35,741 bases of DNA, from contig JAKQHM010000047.1 of the NCBI GenBank assembly GCA_029572935.1, positions 1 through 35,741 on the forward strand. Reading direction: 5' to 3'. Under the pieces are notes generated by a model, which had not been told where the DNA came from, made no database searches, and saw only the letters and a list, made by a program, of their open reading frames with translations. The position numbers and the translations under genes are program-made. Positions 27,401 to 33,287 of the stretch are shown here, in pieces (the first letter of the stretch is position 1; each line of letters opens with the position of its first letter). The stretch comes from Bacteroidota bacterium (GTDB lineage Bacteria; Bacteroidota; Bacteroidia; Chitinophagales; Saprospiraceae).

Positions 27401-28751
27401 TCAGAATTTCTCAGCTCCGGGATGGTCCTTCATTGCAGGTATCACACCTGATTTCAGTCCGGGTGGATTTCTGGACCAGGCAGCCCAGAATGGCTGGATC
27501 ACGGACAACATCTACTTTAACAACCAGATGATCAAGCGCCACAGCACGGTGGCCGGTATCAAGGTACGGATGGAAGTGGTCAAGAACCTCAACATTGACC
27601 TCAACATCGACCGAAGCTATACCAACAACTACGATGAGATCTTTAAGTTCGATTCGGTGTATGGGACCAATACCATGGCCTTTCAGCATTTTACGCCATT
27701 TGAATCCGGCCAGTTTTCCATATCCTATGTATCCCTGCAAACTCTGTTTTTCAGAGACATAGATGATCTCTTCTCCGAGTTCTCAAAGACCAGGGAGATC
27801 ATCTCCCAGAGGGTGGGCGCCCGGTACGGTATCTCCCAGAGGAGTGTTCTCAACCCCAATTACGTGGACGGATTTTTGGGAGACCATCAGGACGTCGTAT
27901 TGCCCGCATTCCTGGCCACCTATTCCAACAAAGACCCCCGCTCGTCCAATCTGGACATTTTCAAAACCCTGCCCCTGCCCAACTGGCAGATCAACTACAA
28001 CGGACTGGCCAGATTACCGGGACTGAAAGAGATATTCCAGGACTTTTCCATCCGCCATTCCTACAAAAACACGCTCACCATGAGCAGTTACAAGCGCAAC
28101 CTCAACTATCTGGAAGAGAACGGAGCACCAGCCCGGCGCAAGCAGGATACCACTTTCACTACCTCCTATTTTTCTTTTTACGAAATTCCGGATGTCACCA
28201 CCAACGAAACCTTCAGCCCGTTGATCGGTCTCAACATCAAAACCAAAAACAACATCGAAATCGGATTTGATTATAACAAGAGCCGCAACCTGGCTTTGCG
28301 CATGGCTCTGGACGGACAGCTGGAAGATCGTTCGGCCAGCAACCTGACCTTTAGGTTTGGATACATCATCAAAAACGTCTATTTCTCCTGGATGCCTGGC
28401 GTACCCAAGGCTCCCAAGCTGAAGACCAAAAAATCATCGAAAAAGAAAAAGAAAGAAGATCCCGCCGCCGCGGCCGCCACCAAACCCAAAGGACAGGATC
28501 TCCAGATCACAGTCGATTTTGGCATCACGGACAACATCACCAAGGTGATCCGTCTGGATGAAAACATACCCAGTCAGCCTGCCCAGGGTTCCAAGCAGTT
28601 CAATTTTACCCCGTCGATCCGCTACAATCTGAACAAAAACCTCAACCTGAGGCTGTTTGTCGACTACAGTAAGACCATTCCCTACGTTCAAAGTTCCTTT
28701 ACGTCAGTGCGCATCAATGGGGGACTGACCGTACAGTTTTTGCTTAATTGA
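21408..28751 (+). CDS. sprA: SprA, outer-membrane translocon of the type IX secretion system
   Basis: A 2447-residue protein, close to the size of Flavobacterium SprA (about 2400). In that species SprA forms a giant beta-barrel through which T9SS cargo crosses the outer membrane and is needed for gliding. The signal peptide is clear (MRFILFILFVSVALSSSVFG, cleavage near residue 20-22). Conserved SprA features include the ERPFTQKVNIGEDPINNKIF region, VYVDDFEGSATGIGL, NVEYIDFWMLNPF, and the closing beta-strand ending in GGLTVQFLLN, a typical outer-membrane barrel terminus. Two lysine-rich low-complexity stretches stand out, coded at about 27155-27270 and 28405-28495. The gene probably shares a transcript with ruvA. 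Long open frames on the opposite strand are shadows of its codon bias. Confidence 0.97.
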   Translation: MRFILFILFVSVALSSSVFGAGGRELPDLFTQVRVTGIAVDTTPVTKRPGDKDPDAKNPFDLKDPKAVDKNIEYDPVTGQYIMTEKVGNDPIRPSSFMSFEEYMAFKARQQDREYLKNLSGASTAKRNLAGLVDPINKLDLKRNLSDRLFGGLGIEINPRGNIDLTVGGFYNYIDNPLLTPRQKWQAGPDFDMKIQMEVEGNIGDKLKLKTNYNSLSSFDFENQLKLNYDSEKFTEDDIIKKIEAGNVSMPLRSTLIKGSQNLFGIKTDWQFGYLRLTGLISQQRARQENIRTRGGGLVQEFQLRPDQYDENRHFFLSPFNFETYEVALSNLPEINSQFKIKDIEVWITEDNPNSREINVRDIIALADLGTAEGQLWDMEDFKVPNFVPGRQVPVDLSGRRFLPTNSSNRLLEKITTQGGHRELNEVVRILTDPNGLNLTQGRDFEKIRAKRLNPNEFTFHPDLGFISLRVRPRPNQVVAVAYQYTFNGRDVDPRSGAIYKVGEFASEVKSDSSSFKVMFVKMLKSTNQVTSRPSFRLMMKNVYPIGGFNVNQEDFRFDLFYESQDGAQRRFIEEIDGYPLLNLFQLDNLNKTNDPQPDGVFDWISGQTIIPSSGSIIFPVLEPFGRSFRKLLSKLEFVDSTLADQIALKYSYPQIYDTSVTFSRQNLQANQFIMRGSYKASKSNEILLNTVDRNARITVRAGSLTLVEGVDYTVDRAQGKVIILNEALLQSNNTISVDYENNNLFNFQTRTMLGFRAEYAKTKDIYLGATYMQLFERPFTQKVNIGEDPINNKIFGLDFGMTRQAPWLTRALDKLPMYSTKAPSKWAVQGEGAYLKPGYSRAINQDGSDGGVVYVDDFEGSATGIGLYFNPTNWILATPPKAEGLDPNFKGGDLYDNFASTANRALLSWYRVDDFARVDAPDRSSPYSRLVDELEIFPNRQRPVGFATELTFDLAYYPNQKGPYNFELPNGYRFGADSTAGLNPDNTLKAPWTRWAGIMSRLNTNDFEFANVEYIDFWMLNPFMPKHDLSPISGNGSMYIQIGTFSEDILKDGKQQFEHGLPTSNLNLPTDPSSFGQVARKPPITNSFDVAQREAQDLGIDGLSSLIPTHPNPEVAHFSNYVDQMRNHLNPDAFAEFIKDPANDDFLSYRDNQIPPNTTVLEKYKRFTMPEGNSQIQVGNQISTAYTANPDAEDLNLDKSLNEVESFYSYRIPFVNNNGQWVKTRFVTDSVTVSKTTGNEIWYRFRIPITQFDLKVGQIQDFRSIQSMRILFTGFDEQITFRMIKFQLGRNTWRRYLADSCIGDNPATLILDKVDIEENSSKRPFRYVLPKGIQRERFFSNQFADLFQNESSLLIRKEAFPPQCVQSVFRLGDNDFRRYKRLKMFVHAESPQDLPKGAVSVFLRFGKDFTQNYYEYEIPLRQSPSLGDSALIQSQDSIWLAENEFDFPIQLLTDLKNQRNLNGISYNTLFEMADPDKPENKVKVFGNPNVALVRGIMIGIKNNTNQTISSYEIWANELRLTGLEDRAGYAALARAEVTLADLGNLSLAGSYTSIGFGSVDQRLLDRSLEKITQIDATTTLELGKFLPPKWNVVVPFSAQYSNAVRAPEYDPNDLDIKLADKLNQARNAEQRDSIRERAVDRSQTSGFAVNNMRKNRSGSGNPMPWNVENFSLSYGQSATVRSNPIVAEDKEETRKGSLDYTYTMKPLYIEPFKKIVNNKNLKFISELNFNPIPNTIAIRNNLDRRYSNRIYRFAAPKYATWESVKFAWFRDYNVNWDLTRSVKVNFAAQNEASVDEITFNPLRQGYVNPVNSQLVERAEKTPFLVRNLSDFGRTRDYKHSLGVSYNLPTRLIPFMDFLQARIQYNAGFNWASGSLRTIDTLGSVISNDQAFVFGGEINLQTLYNKSGYLRQINGDRAPTRGKPTPGKPQQKQDAKADPKKKDKNKEKDKGASRVPSLAEKILIRPLMSVRRIQFNYTENNSSVIPGFTQRPEILGMNQNFSAPGWSFIAGITPDFSPGGFLDQAAQNGWITDNIYFNNQMIKRHSTVAGIKVRMEVVKNLNIDLNIDRSYTNNYDEIFKFDSVYGTNTMAFQHFTPFESGQFSISYVSLQTLFFRDIDDLFSEFSKTREIISQRVGARYGISQRSVLNPNYVDGFLGDHQDVVLPAFLATYSNKDPRSSNLDIFKTLPLPNWQINYNGLARLPGLKEIFQDFSIRHSYKNTLTMSSYKRNLNYLEENGAPARRKQDTTFTTSYFSFYEIPDVTTNETFSPLIGLNIKTKNNIEIGFDYNKSRNLALRMALDGQLEDRSASNLTFRFGYIIKNVYFSWMPGVPKAPKLKTKKSSKKKKKEDPAAAAATKPKGQDLQITVDFGITDNITKVIRLDENIPSQPAQGSKQFNFTPSIRYNLNKNLNLRLFVDYSKTIPYVQSSFTSVRINGGLTVQFLLN

Positions 28752-28845
28752 TTAATTGTCAATTTATTATTTTTACTGATCGATTTCTGACCCGAAGATT
28801 TCGGGTTCAGGCAGCGTCCGGGTGCAACATTTCGTTAAATTGCCG

Positions 28846-28853
28846 TATCTTTG
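28846..28853 (+). promoter_or_regulatory. -7 element before the gene at 28880
   Basis: TATCTTTG matches the Bacteroidota -7 box exactly, 26 bases before the ATG at 28880. It implies a short leader of about 20 bases and supports that start over the upstream extension of the frame. No convincing -33 element is seen. Confidence 0.5.
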
Positions 28854-28879
28854 TAATTGGATTCTGTCAATTTGCGCTT

Positions 28880-29584
28880 ATGAAATCAATTTTACTCTTT
28901 GTAGCCTTATTTCTGACCGCCACGGCCATGCAGGCTCAGGTCAACAAATTTGAAGCCCGCGAAAGTCCCTGTAAGATCGAATTTGTGACGGACCCGCAGG
29001 TGTTTGAACACGTCTGCTACAATAAAATTGAAAGTAAATCCACCCGTAGGTTACAGATCCTTTGGGAGCGAGTGGATTTTGAGATCACAGAAGGCTGGGA
29101 AGCCTATGTTTGCGACAACCTCAACTGCTACCCCAGCTTTATCACCCGCTGTCCGGAAGAAAATTACAACGATTTGTATCCCGATTCCACGGTAAATATG
29201 GACGTGCATGTGGCAGACATGGGTAAAGAAGGTGCTGCGCACATCATCGTATACGTTTTTGAGCTTTCCGATTCCCTCAATAAGCTGAAAATCGATTATT
29301 TATTCAACAAATCCCTGGGCACAAACGGAGTGCGCAAGAATCAGGTAATCCGCATGTACCCCAATCCGGCTCAGAATTCCTTCCATGTGGAATACAACTA
29401 CGGTGTTTCCCGCATTGAATTATTCAACCTGATGGGCAAAAAGGTGAGTGGTTTTCAGGCTCAGGGCAGCAGAAGCTATGACATCAGCCATCTCGACGAT
29501 GGGATCTACCTGGTCCGATTGATCGGTACCGATCAGCAGGTCATCAAGACCCTGAAGCTGCACAAAAGGGCAGACAGACCCTGA
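28880..29584 (+). CDS. Secreted protein with T9SS C-terminal sorting domain
   Basis: 234 residues from the ATG at 28880. The frame extends upstream through sprA's end to a TTG, but only this start gives a signal peptide (MKSILLFVALFLTATAMQAQ, cleavage after QAQ). The mature part holds four or more cysteines (ESPCKIEF, EHVCYN, YVCDNLNCYPSF, ITRCPEENY), suggesting disulphides, in a beta-rich domain I cannot name. The last 75 residues are a T9SS sorting domain: MYPNPAQNSFHVEYNYG, IELFNLMGKKV, LDDGIYLVRLIG, VIKTLKLHK. It should use the SprA channel encoded just upstream. Its stop is 2 bases from the stop of the convergent PTPS-family gene. Confidence 0.85.
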   Translation: MKSILLFVALFLTATAMQAQVNKFEARESPCKIEFVTDPQVFEHVCYNKIESKSTRRLQILWERVDFEITEGWEAYVCDNLNCYPSFITRCPEENYNDLYPDSTVNMDVHVADMGKEGAAHIIVYVFELSDSLNKLKIDYLFNKSLGTNGVRKNQVIRMYPNPAQNSFHVEYNYGVSRIELFNLMGKKVSGFQAQGSRSYDISHLDDGIYLVRLIGTDQQVIKTLKLHKRADRP

Positions 29585-29586
29585 TT

Positions 29587-29994
29587 TTAAGCAGGAAATT
29601 CGACAAAATTTCTGGGAGTCTCGTACAGCCTGACGGAGATGTCCATATGTGATGGGATCTCAGGCCTGACGAGGTTGTAAATCTCAATACAGAGGTTTTC
29701 AGCTGAGGGTACTTTATTTTCAAACTCCGGGCATTCTACGTTGAGGTTTTTGTGGTCATAACGGAGTTCCACTTTATCGTGCAGAATGTCCTTCAGCTTT
29801 TTCAGATCGATCAGGATGCCCGATTCGGGATCCAGGGCACCGGTCACCTTGAGTTCCACTTCATAATTGTGTCCGTGGAAATGCGGACTGCTGCATATGC
29901 CAAAGATCTCGCGGTTCTTTTCATCGCTCCAGTGGGCATTGAACAATCTGTGCGCTGCGTTGAAATGTGCTTTTCTGTAAACCGAGATCCTCAT
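29587..29994 (-). CDS. 6-pyruvoyl-tetrahydropterin synthase / 6-carboxy-tetrahydropterin synthase family enzyme
   Basis: 135 residues. Zinc ligands are His15 (NAAHRL) and the HGH pair His40 and His42. The catalytic Cys34 lies six positions before His40 (CSSPHFHGHNY), the spacing of eukaryotic-type PTPS rather than that of E. coli QueD. The Asp80-His81 pair and the C-terminal Glu125 (YETPRNFVEF) are also present. It converts dihydroneopterin triphosphate either to 6-pyruvoyl-tetrahydropterin or to the queuosine precursor; which one cannot be decided here, as no queC, queE or sepiapterin-reductase-like gene is nearby. Start is ATG at 29994, downstream of rpsT on the same strand and separated by that gene's terminator. 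Confidence 0.9.
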   Translation of the reverse strand: MRISVYRKAHFNAAHRLFNAHWSDEKNREIFGICSSPHFHGHNYEVELKVTGALDPESGILIDLKKLKDILHDKVELRYDHKNLNVECPEFENKVPSAENLCIEIYNLVRPEIPSHMDISVRLYETPRNFVEFPA

Positions 29995-30035
29995 TTTGGG
30001 TCTGTTTGATGTTCAGAGATGAGATAAAGTCCTAT

Positions 30036-30076
30036 AAATAAAAATCGTGCAAAGATGTTCACACCTATGCACGATT
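30036..30076 (-). terminator. Rho-independent terminator of rpsT
   Basis: On the minus strand AATCGTGCA, a 16-base loop, TGCACGATT, then TTTATTT: a 9-bp stem with a T-rich tail, 28 bases past the rpsT stop. The loop also contains CATCTTTG, which resembles a -7 box, so the same segment could help start the next gene (weaker inference). Confidence 0.75.
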
Positions 30077-30103
30077 CGTATGATATTCAACCGGACCGGA
30101 AGG

Positions 30104-30358
30104 TCAGGCGATCTTGGCGATATGACGGGTAAGGCTGCTTTTGAGGTTTGCTGCCTTGTTCTTGTGCCAGGTGTTTTTCTTAGCCAGTCTGTCGATCATG
30201 CTGATCACTCTGGGCAACAGTTTCTGGGCATCCGCTGGGCTGGTCATGCCCCTGAGCTTCTGGATTGCCGTACGGGTGGACTTTTTATAGTACCTGTTGG
30301 CCATACGGGTCACCTTGTTTTGGCGGATTCTTTTTAAAGCAGATTTATGATTTGCCAT
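30104..30358 (-). CDS. rpsT: 30S ribosomal protein S20
   Basis: 84 residues from ATG at 30358 (MANHKSALKRIRQNKVTRMA). It is a small, very basic, helical protein that binds 16S rRNA in the small subunit. The frame continues upstream for 8 codons, but MANHKSA is the universal S20 start. Typical TRTAIQKLR and NTWHKNKAANLKSSL segments are present. A promoter with TATCTTTG lies 22 bases upstream and a terminator follows, so it is a single-gene transcript. Confidence 0.97.
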   Translation of the reverse strand: MANHKSALKRIRQNKVTRMANRYYKKSTRTAIQKLRGMTSPADAQKLLPRVISMIDRLAKKNTWHKNKAANLKSSLTRHIAKIA

Positions 30359-30379
30359 ACCTTTTAATTTTAAGGAGTG

Positions 30380-30409
30380 CAAAGATAATACAAGGGACTG
30401 AATTCAAAA
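30380..30409 (-). promoter_or_regulatory. rpsT promoter
   Basis: On the minus strand TTTTG (30409-30405), 17 bases, TATCTTTG (30387-30380): a good Bacteroidota housekeeping promoter. Transcription would start near 30374, giving a leader of about 16 bases before the S20 ATG. Confidence 0.7.
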
Positions 30410-30432
30410 CCCTTAAGTCGAAATAATTTTTT

Positions 30433-30867
30433 TTACCTCAGGCGGTCCATCGATCTGACCTTTTCCTCGTCTTTGCGGATGGCCCGGGCAGCCAGCCAAA
30501 TCAGGACCACACCCGCAAAACCCGTGAAAGAACCCCAGTCCAGTCTCATCTCGTCCATCCGGTCCAGTCTGTAACTCATGTAAAACGAAGAAAGGAGCAC
30601 GAGCAGGATCTGACAGAGTGCCGCCAGGCTGGCCAAAAGGATTTGGTTCGGCCGGTTTTTAAACAAAAAAATAGCCGCCAGGCTGAGGATCGTGGAAATA
30701 ACGCCTCCCGCACTCAGGATGTGGCTCTCCCAGATCCGGATCTGTCCATCCGCCAGTATGGTGGCATCCACCGGCTCCGCATCCAAAAGGGACACTCCGG
30801 GCGCCAGGGCAAAACCGAACAGGGCGGAGGCCAGTAAAAGCCAGATGGTTTGAATTCTCTGAATCAT
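30433..30867 (-). CDS. DUF4293 family membrane protein
   Basis: 144 residues with four membrane helices: about residues 5-24, 50-68, 74-95 and 112-128. It has the MIQRIQTIWLLLAS opening typical of DUF4293 proteins, a family confined to Bacteroidota. A loop between helices 1 and 2 probably faces the periplasm. Function unknown. ATG at 30867. It lies upstream of rpsT on the same strand, but rpsT has its own promoter. Confidence 0.88.
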   Translation of the reverse strand: MIQRIQTIWLLLASALFGFALAPGVSLLDAEPVDATILADGQIRIWESHILSAGGVISTILSLAAIFLFKNRPNQILLASLAALCQILLVLLSSFYMSYRLDRMDEMRLDWGSFTGFAGVVLIWLAARAIRKDEEKVRSMDRLR

Positions 30868-31130
30868 ACAATTGAATTAAGGGCGAAAAATAAGTCTTTT
30901 GGAAAATATCAGACCTCCGGATGATGGCCCCGGAGATTCAATGATCCAAAAGGCAGCTTTTTCCAGTGCTTCTAAATTTCCGGTTCCCGGCTAGGCCAGG
31001 CGGATGAACTGAAAGTGTTTTCCTGATGGGAATGCCATATTCCCGTTTCTCATTGTCTCCTGCAAGCGAAGAAACGCTTCATGGAATTCGGAACGATTTG
31101 CTCGGGTAGTTGTTTTACATTCAATTCTGC

Positions 31131-31532
31131 ATGGTGATGTTAAAAGGAACTTTCTTTTTTGTCGTGATTTTTCTGGTAGGACAGGTATTCGCTCAGAAGC
31201 CCGTCCTGGAAAAAGCCTCCATTGAGGTGGCGGGCAACTGTGGTATGTGCAGGAAAAAAATTGAAACAGCCGCCAGGGTAGACGGAGTCAAAGAGGCCAA
31301 ATGGAATCAAAAAACCAAGATATTGGATTTAAAATTCAATCCGGCCCTCATCAGCCTGGACCAGATCCAGCTGAGGATCGCGGCTGCCGGATATGATACG
31401 CCCAGGTTCAGGGCTAACGATGAAACTTACAAGGCCCTTCACGAGTGTTGTCACTATCCACGCAAATTAAGATCCAGCCAAAATGAGTACACTGAACCGC
31501 AGTTTTTGGGAACGCAGAGGGGATCAGCTTGA
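31131..31532 (+). CDS. Secreted or periplasmic heavy-metal-associated (HMA) domain protein
   Basis: About 133 residues. A signal peptide (MLKGTFFFVVIFLVGQVFAQ) is followed by one HMA ferredoxin-like domain with a metal-binding loop GNCGMCRKKIE, a CxxC variant of the CopZ/ATX1 motif. A C-terminal HECCHY adds further cysteine and histidine ligands. It is probably a periplasmic copper or other soft-metal binder. The ATG at 31131 is chosen; ATG at 31137 is equally possible. The final codons overlap the next gene by 50 bases in another frame, and the tail after CCHYPRK looks unlike a conserved domain, so the C-terminus may have been extended by loss of an earlier stop. Confidence 0.8.
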   Translation: MVMLKGTFFFVVIFLVGQVFAQKPVLEKASIEVAGNCGMCRKKIETAARVDGVKEAKWNQKTKILDLKFNPALISLDQIQLRIAAAGYDTPRFRANDETYKALHECCHYPRKLRSSQNEYTEPQFLGTQRGSA

Positions 31533-32634
31533 AACGGACCTGACCATCATTGGCTGCGGGATCGTGGGTCTCAATGCGGGCATCAGTTATCTGGAGCTGA
31601 ATCCGGATGCCGAGGTGCTGATCCTCGAACGGGGCGTCCAGCCCGATGGTGCGAGTACCCGCAATGCGGGCTTTGCCTGTTTTGGCAGTCCGGGAGAATT
31701 GCTGGACGATCTGAAGTCTCATCCACCGGAAGAAGTGTTTGCCCTTTTTAAAAGACGCTACAGGGGTATACAGGAGCTATTAAAGCGAAATGAAGGAACC
31801 GAAATAGGCCTGGACCCCTGCGGAGGATATGAAATCATCACGCAGGAATTTCCCGGGGAGGCCCTACGTCCTGCAGATCTGGAATTTCTGAACGACCAGA
31901 TTCGCCATGTGCTGGACATCCCTGACTATTTTCGCTTTGCAGATGAGGAGCTGCCCCGTCATGGCTTGAAGGATGTGACCCAGATGGTCCGCACAGACCA
32001 CGAGTCCCTTCTGGATCCTTTCAAGCTGATCCGCGGATTGGTCCGAAAGTTTATTTCCATGGGAGGTCGCATCCTCTGGGGCACCCGGGTATCGGGACAT
32101 GAAGAACTGGCAGATATTGTCCGCATTGAGACCGAGCTCCGCGGCAGCCTGAGTTCCCGAAATTTATTATACACTGTCAATGGATTCGCACCACAACTCT
32201 TGCCGGATATAGCCGTGCGGGCTGCCCGCAACCAGGTCATGGTACTCCAATCTGACCATTGCCCGCCTCTCCGTGGAGCTTATCATTATCACAAGGGATA
32301 TGTTTATTTCAGACCTGTGGCTGGGGGAATTTTGCTGGGGGGTGCCCGACACCTGGCCCTGGAGCAGGAATTTTCCGATCAGCTGGAATTCAATCCCGGG
32401 ATCCAGCATTACCTGCTCGATTTTGCGGATCGTCATTTATTTGGAGGTAAAAAATTTGAGATCAGCGATCATTGGATCGGCGTGATGGGACTGGGACCGG
32501 AAAAGAAACCCATTCTAGAAAAAATATCCGCCCGGACGGGCGTAGCAGTCCGGATGGGCGGCATGGGCGTGGCCATCGGCACCGGTGTGGGCCACCAGGC
32601 AGCCCTGATGATGTCGGGAAAGGAATGGGGATAG
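31483..32634 (+). CDS. FAD-dependent oxidoreductase (DAO / glycine oxidase-like family)
   Basis: 383 residues. The FAD-binding Rossmann motif is at residues 22-30 (IIGCGIVGL), followed by the acidic end of strand 2 (LILERGVQPDGAS) and a conserved TRNAGFACFGSPGELLDDL segment. The C-terminal part carries RPVAGGILLGGARH and the closing GMGVAIGTGVGHQAA flavin-contact region of the D-amino-acid-oxidase superfamily. Substrate unknown; no signal peptide, so probably cytoplasmic. Start is ATG at 31483, overlapping the end of the HMA protein gene, so the two are probably translationally linked. The TAG stop lies in the first unit of repeat array E. Confidence 0.87.
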   Translation: MSTLNRSFWERRGDQLETDLTIIGCGIVGLNAGISYLELNPDAEVLILERGVQPDGASTRNAGFACFGSPGELLDDLKSHPPEEVFALFKRRYRGIQELLKRNEGTEIGLDPCGGYEIITQEFPGEALRPADLEFLNDQIRHVLDIPDYFRFADEELPRHGLKDVTQMVRTDHESLLDPFKLIRGLVRKFISMGGRILWGTRVSGHEELADIVRIETELRGSLSSRNLLYTVNGFAPQLLPDIAVRAARNQVMVLQSDHCPPLRGAYHYHKGYVYFRPVAGGILLGGARHLALEQEFSDQLEFNPGIQHYLLDFADRHLFGGKKFEISDHWIGVMGLGPEKKPILEKISARTGVAVRMGGMGVAIGTGVGHQAALMMSGKEWG

Positions 32635-32686
32635 CTTATTGCCTAAGCTTAAGCCAATAGCCTTGGCTTAAGTCTACGCCTATGAA
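32631..32686. repeat. Heptad-period intergenic repeat, array E
   Basis: Eight 7-base units (ATAGCTT, ATTGCCT, AAGCTTA, AGCCAAT, AGCCTTG, GCTTAAG, TCTACGC, CTATGAA), starting at the stop codon of the FAD oxidoreductase gene (TAG at 32632-32634). It contains a perfect 10-bp inverted repeat CTTAAGCCAA / TTGGCTTAAG (32648-32672, 5-base loop) that would form a stable 3' hairpin. An AAAATTCCC stretch follows. Confidence 0.76.
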
Positions 32687-32834
32687 AATTCCCATTTTCC
32701 CTGGGACCGAAAAATCAGATAGAACCTATGCTGTTTGCAGGAAATTTAAAGTCAATTCGATAATTATATGTTTTTTATATGCATAAACATATTGATAAAA
32801 AGGTAATTACAAATAAATAATCGATAAAATATAT

Positions 32835-33037
32835 AAAATACCTATTTATTGGTATTTTACAGTAGGGTCCCCTTTTCTATATTGCAATGGAATAGAATGG
32901 CTTTTCAGCTCACTTGCCGATAGCAGATATCCTCTTGCAATTAGGCTGAGATCCATCTTATTCACTTCCCGCACGGTGCCATTACTCCCCGTAAGCGCGC
33001 ACGGACTGTAATCAGGCTGTACGGATCTTTTAACCAA
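32835..33037 (-). pseudogene. Possible gene remnant with a terminator-like hairpin
   Basis: A minus-strand frame with no ATG near its start encodes about 60 residues (from VKRSVQPDYSPCALTGSNG to RKGDPTVKYQ), ending at 32846. Its stop codon lies inside an 8-bp hairpin AAAATACC / GGTATTTT (32835-32858). A second overlapping frame starts at an ATG near 33050 and stops within 30 codons. Base composition differs from the AT-rich flanks (32690-32834 and 33050-33110, where I see nothing else). It may be the 3' remnant of a mobile or lost gene; I do not recognise the protein. Confidence 0.25.
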
Positions 33038-33131
33038 CCGAGCATAGGTTGAATCCTGTATTCAGCTGAATTGCTATGTTATTTTTTTCATCTTCAAAAC
33101 TGCCATTTTATGAAAAACTCAGGTAATTTTT

Positions 33132-33192
33132 CAGTCAACAGTCAACAGTCAACAGTCAACAGTCAACAGTCAACAGTCAACAGTCAACAGTC
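33132..33192 (+). repeat. Perfect heptanucleotide tandem repeat (CAGTCAA, 8.7 copies)
   Basis: Eight exact copies of CAGTCAA plus CAGTC, without a mismatch. Seven is not a multiple of three, and all three plus-strand frames are free of stops within the array, so each gain or loss of a unit shifts the frame of anything read through it. It lies between an ATG at 33110 and the large secreted-protein gene. The same heptamer, read as CAACAGT, is among the short tandem repeats described in filamentous cyanobacteria (from memory). Confidence 0.95.
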
Positions 33193-33287
33193 CATTCATT
33201 TTTTCCTTTAAAAGATGTCATCGAGGGTGGAATACCGGTTCTCTTTTATATAGCCGATATTATCTGATATTGATCACGCTCTTTTAC

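Noticed and set aside
28748-28879. Upstream extension of the T9SS-sorted protein to a TTG overlapping the sprA end
   Set aside because: It lacks a signal peptide at its front, whereas the ATG at 28880 gives a perfect one, and a -7 box lies just upstream of 28880.
33132-33192. Possible CRISPR array
   Set aside because: The unit is 7 bases with no spacers, so this is a simple tandem repeat; no cas gene is present.
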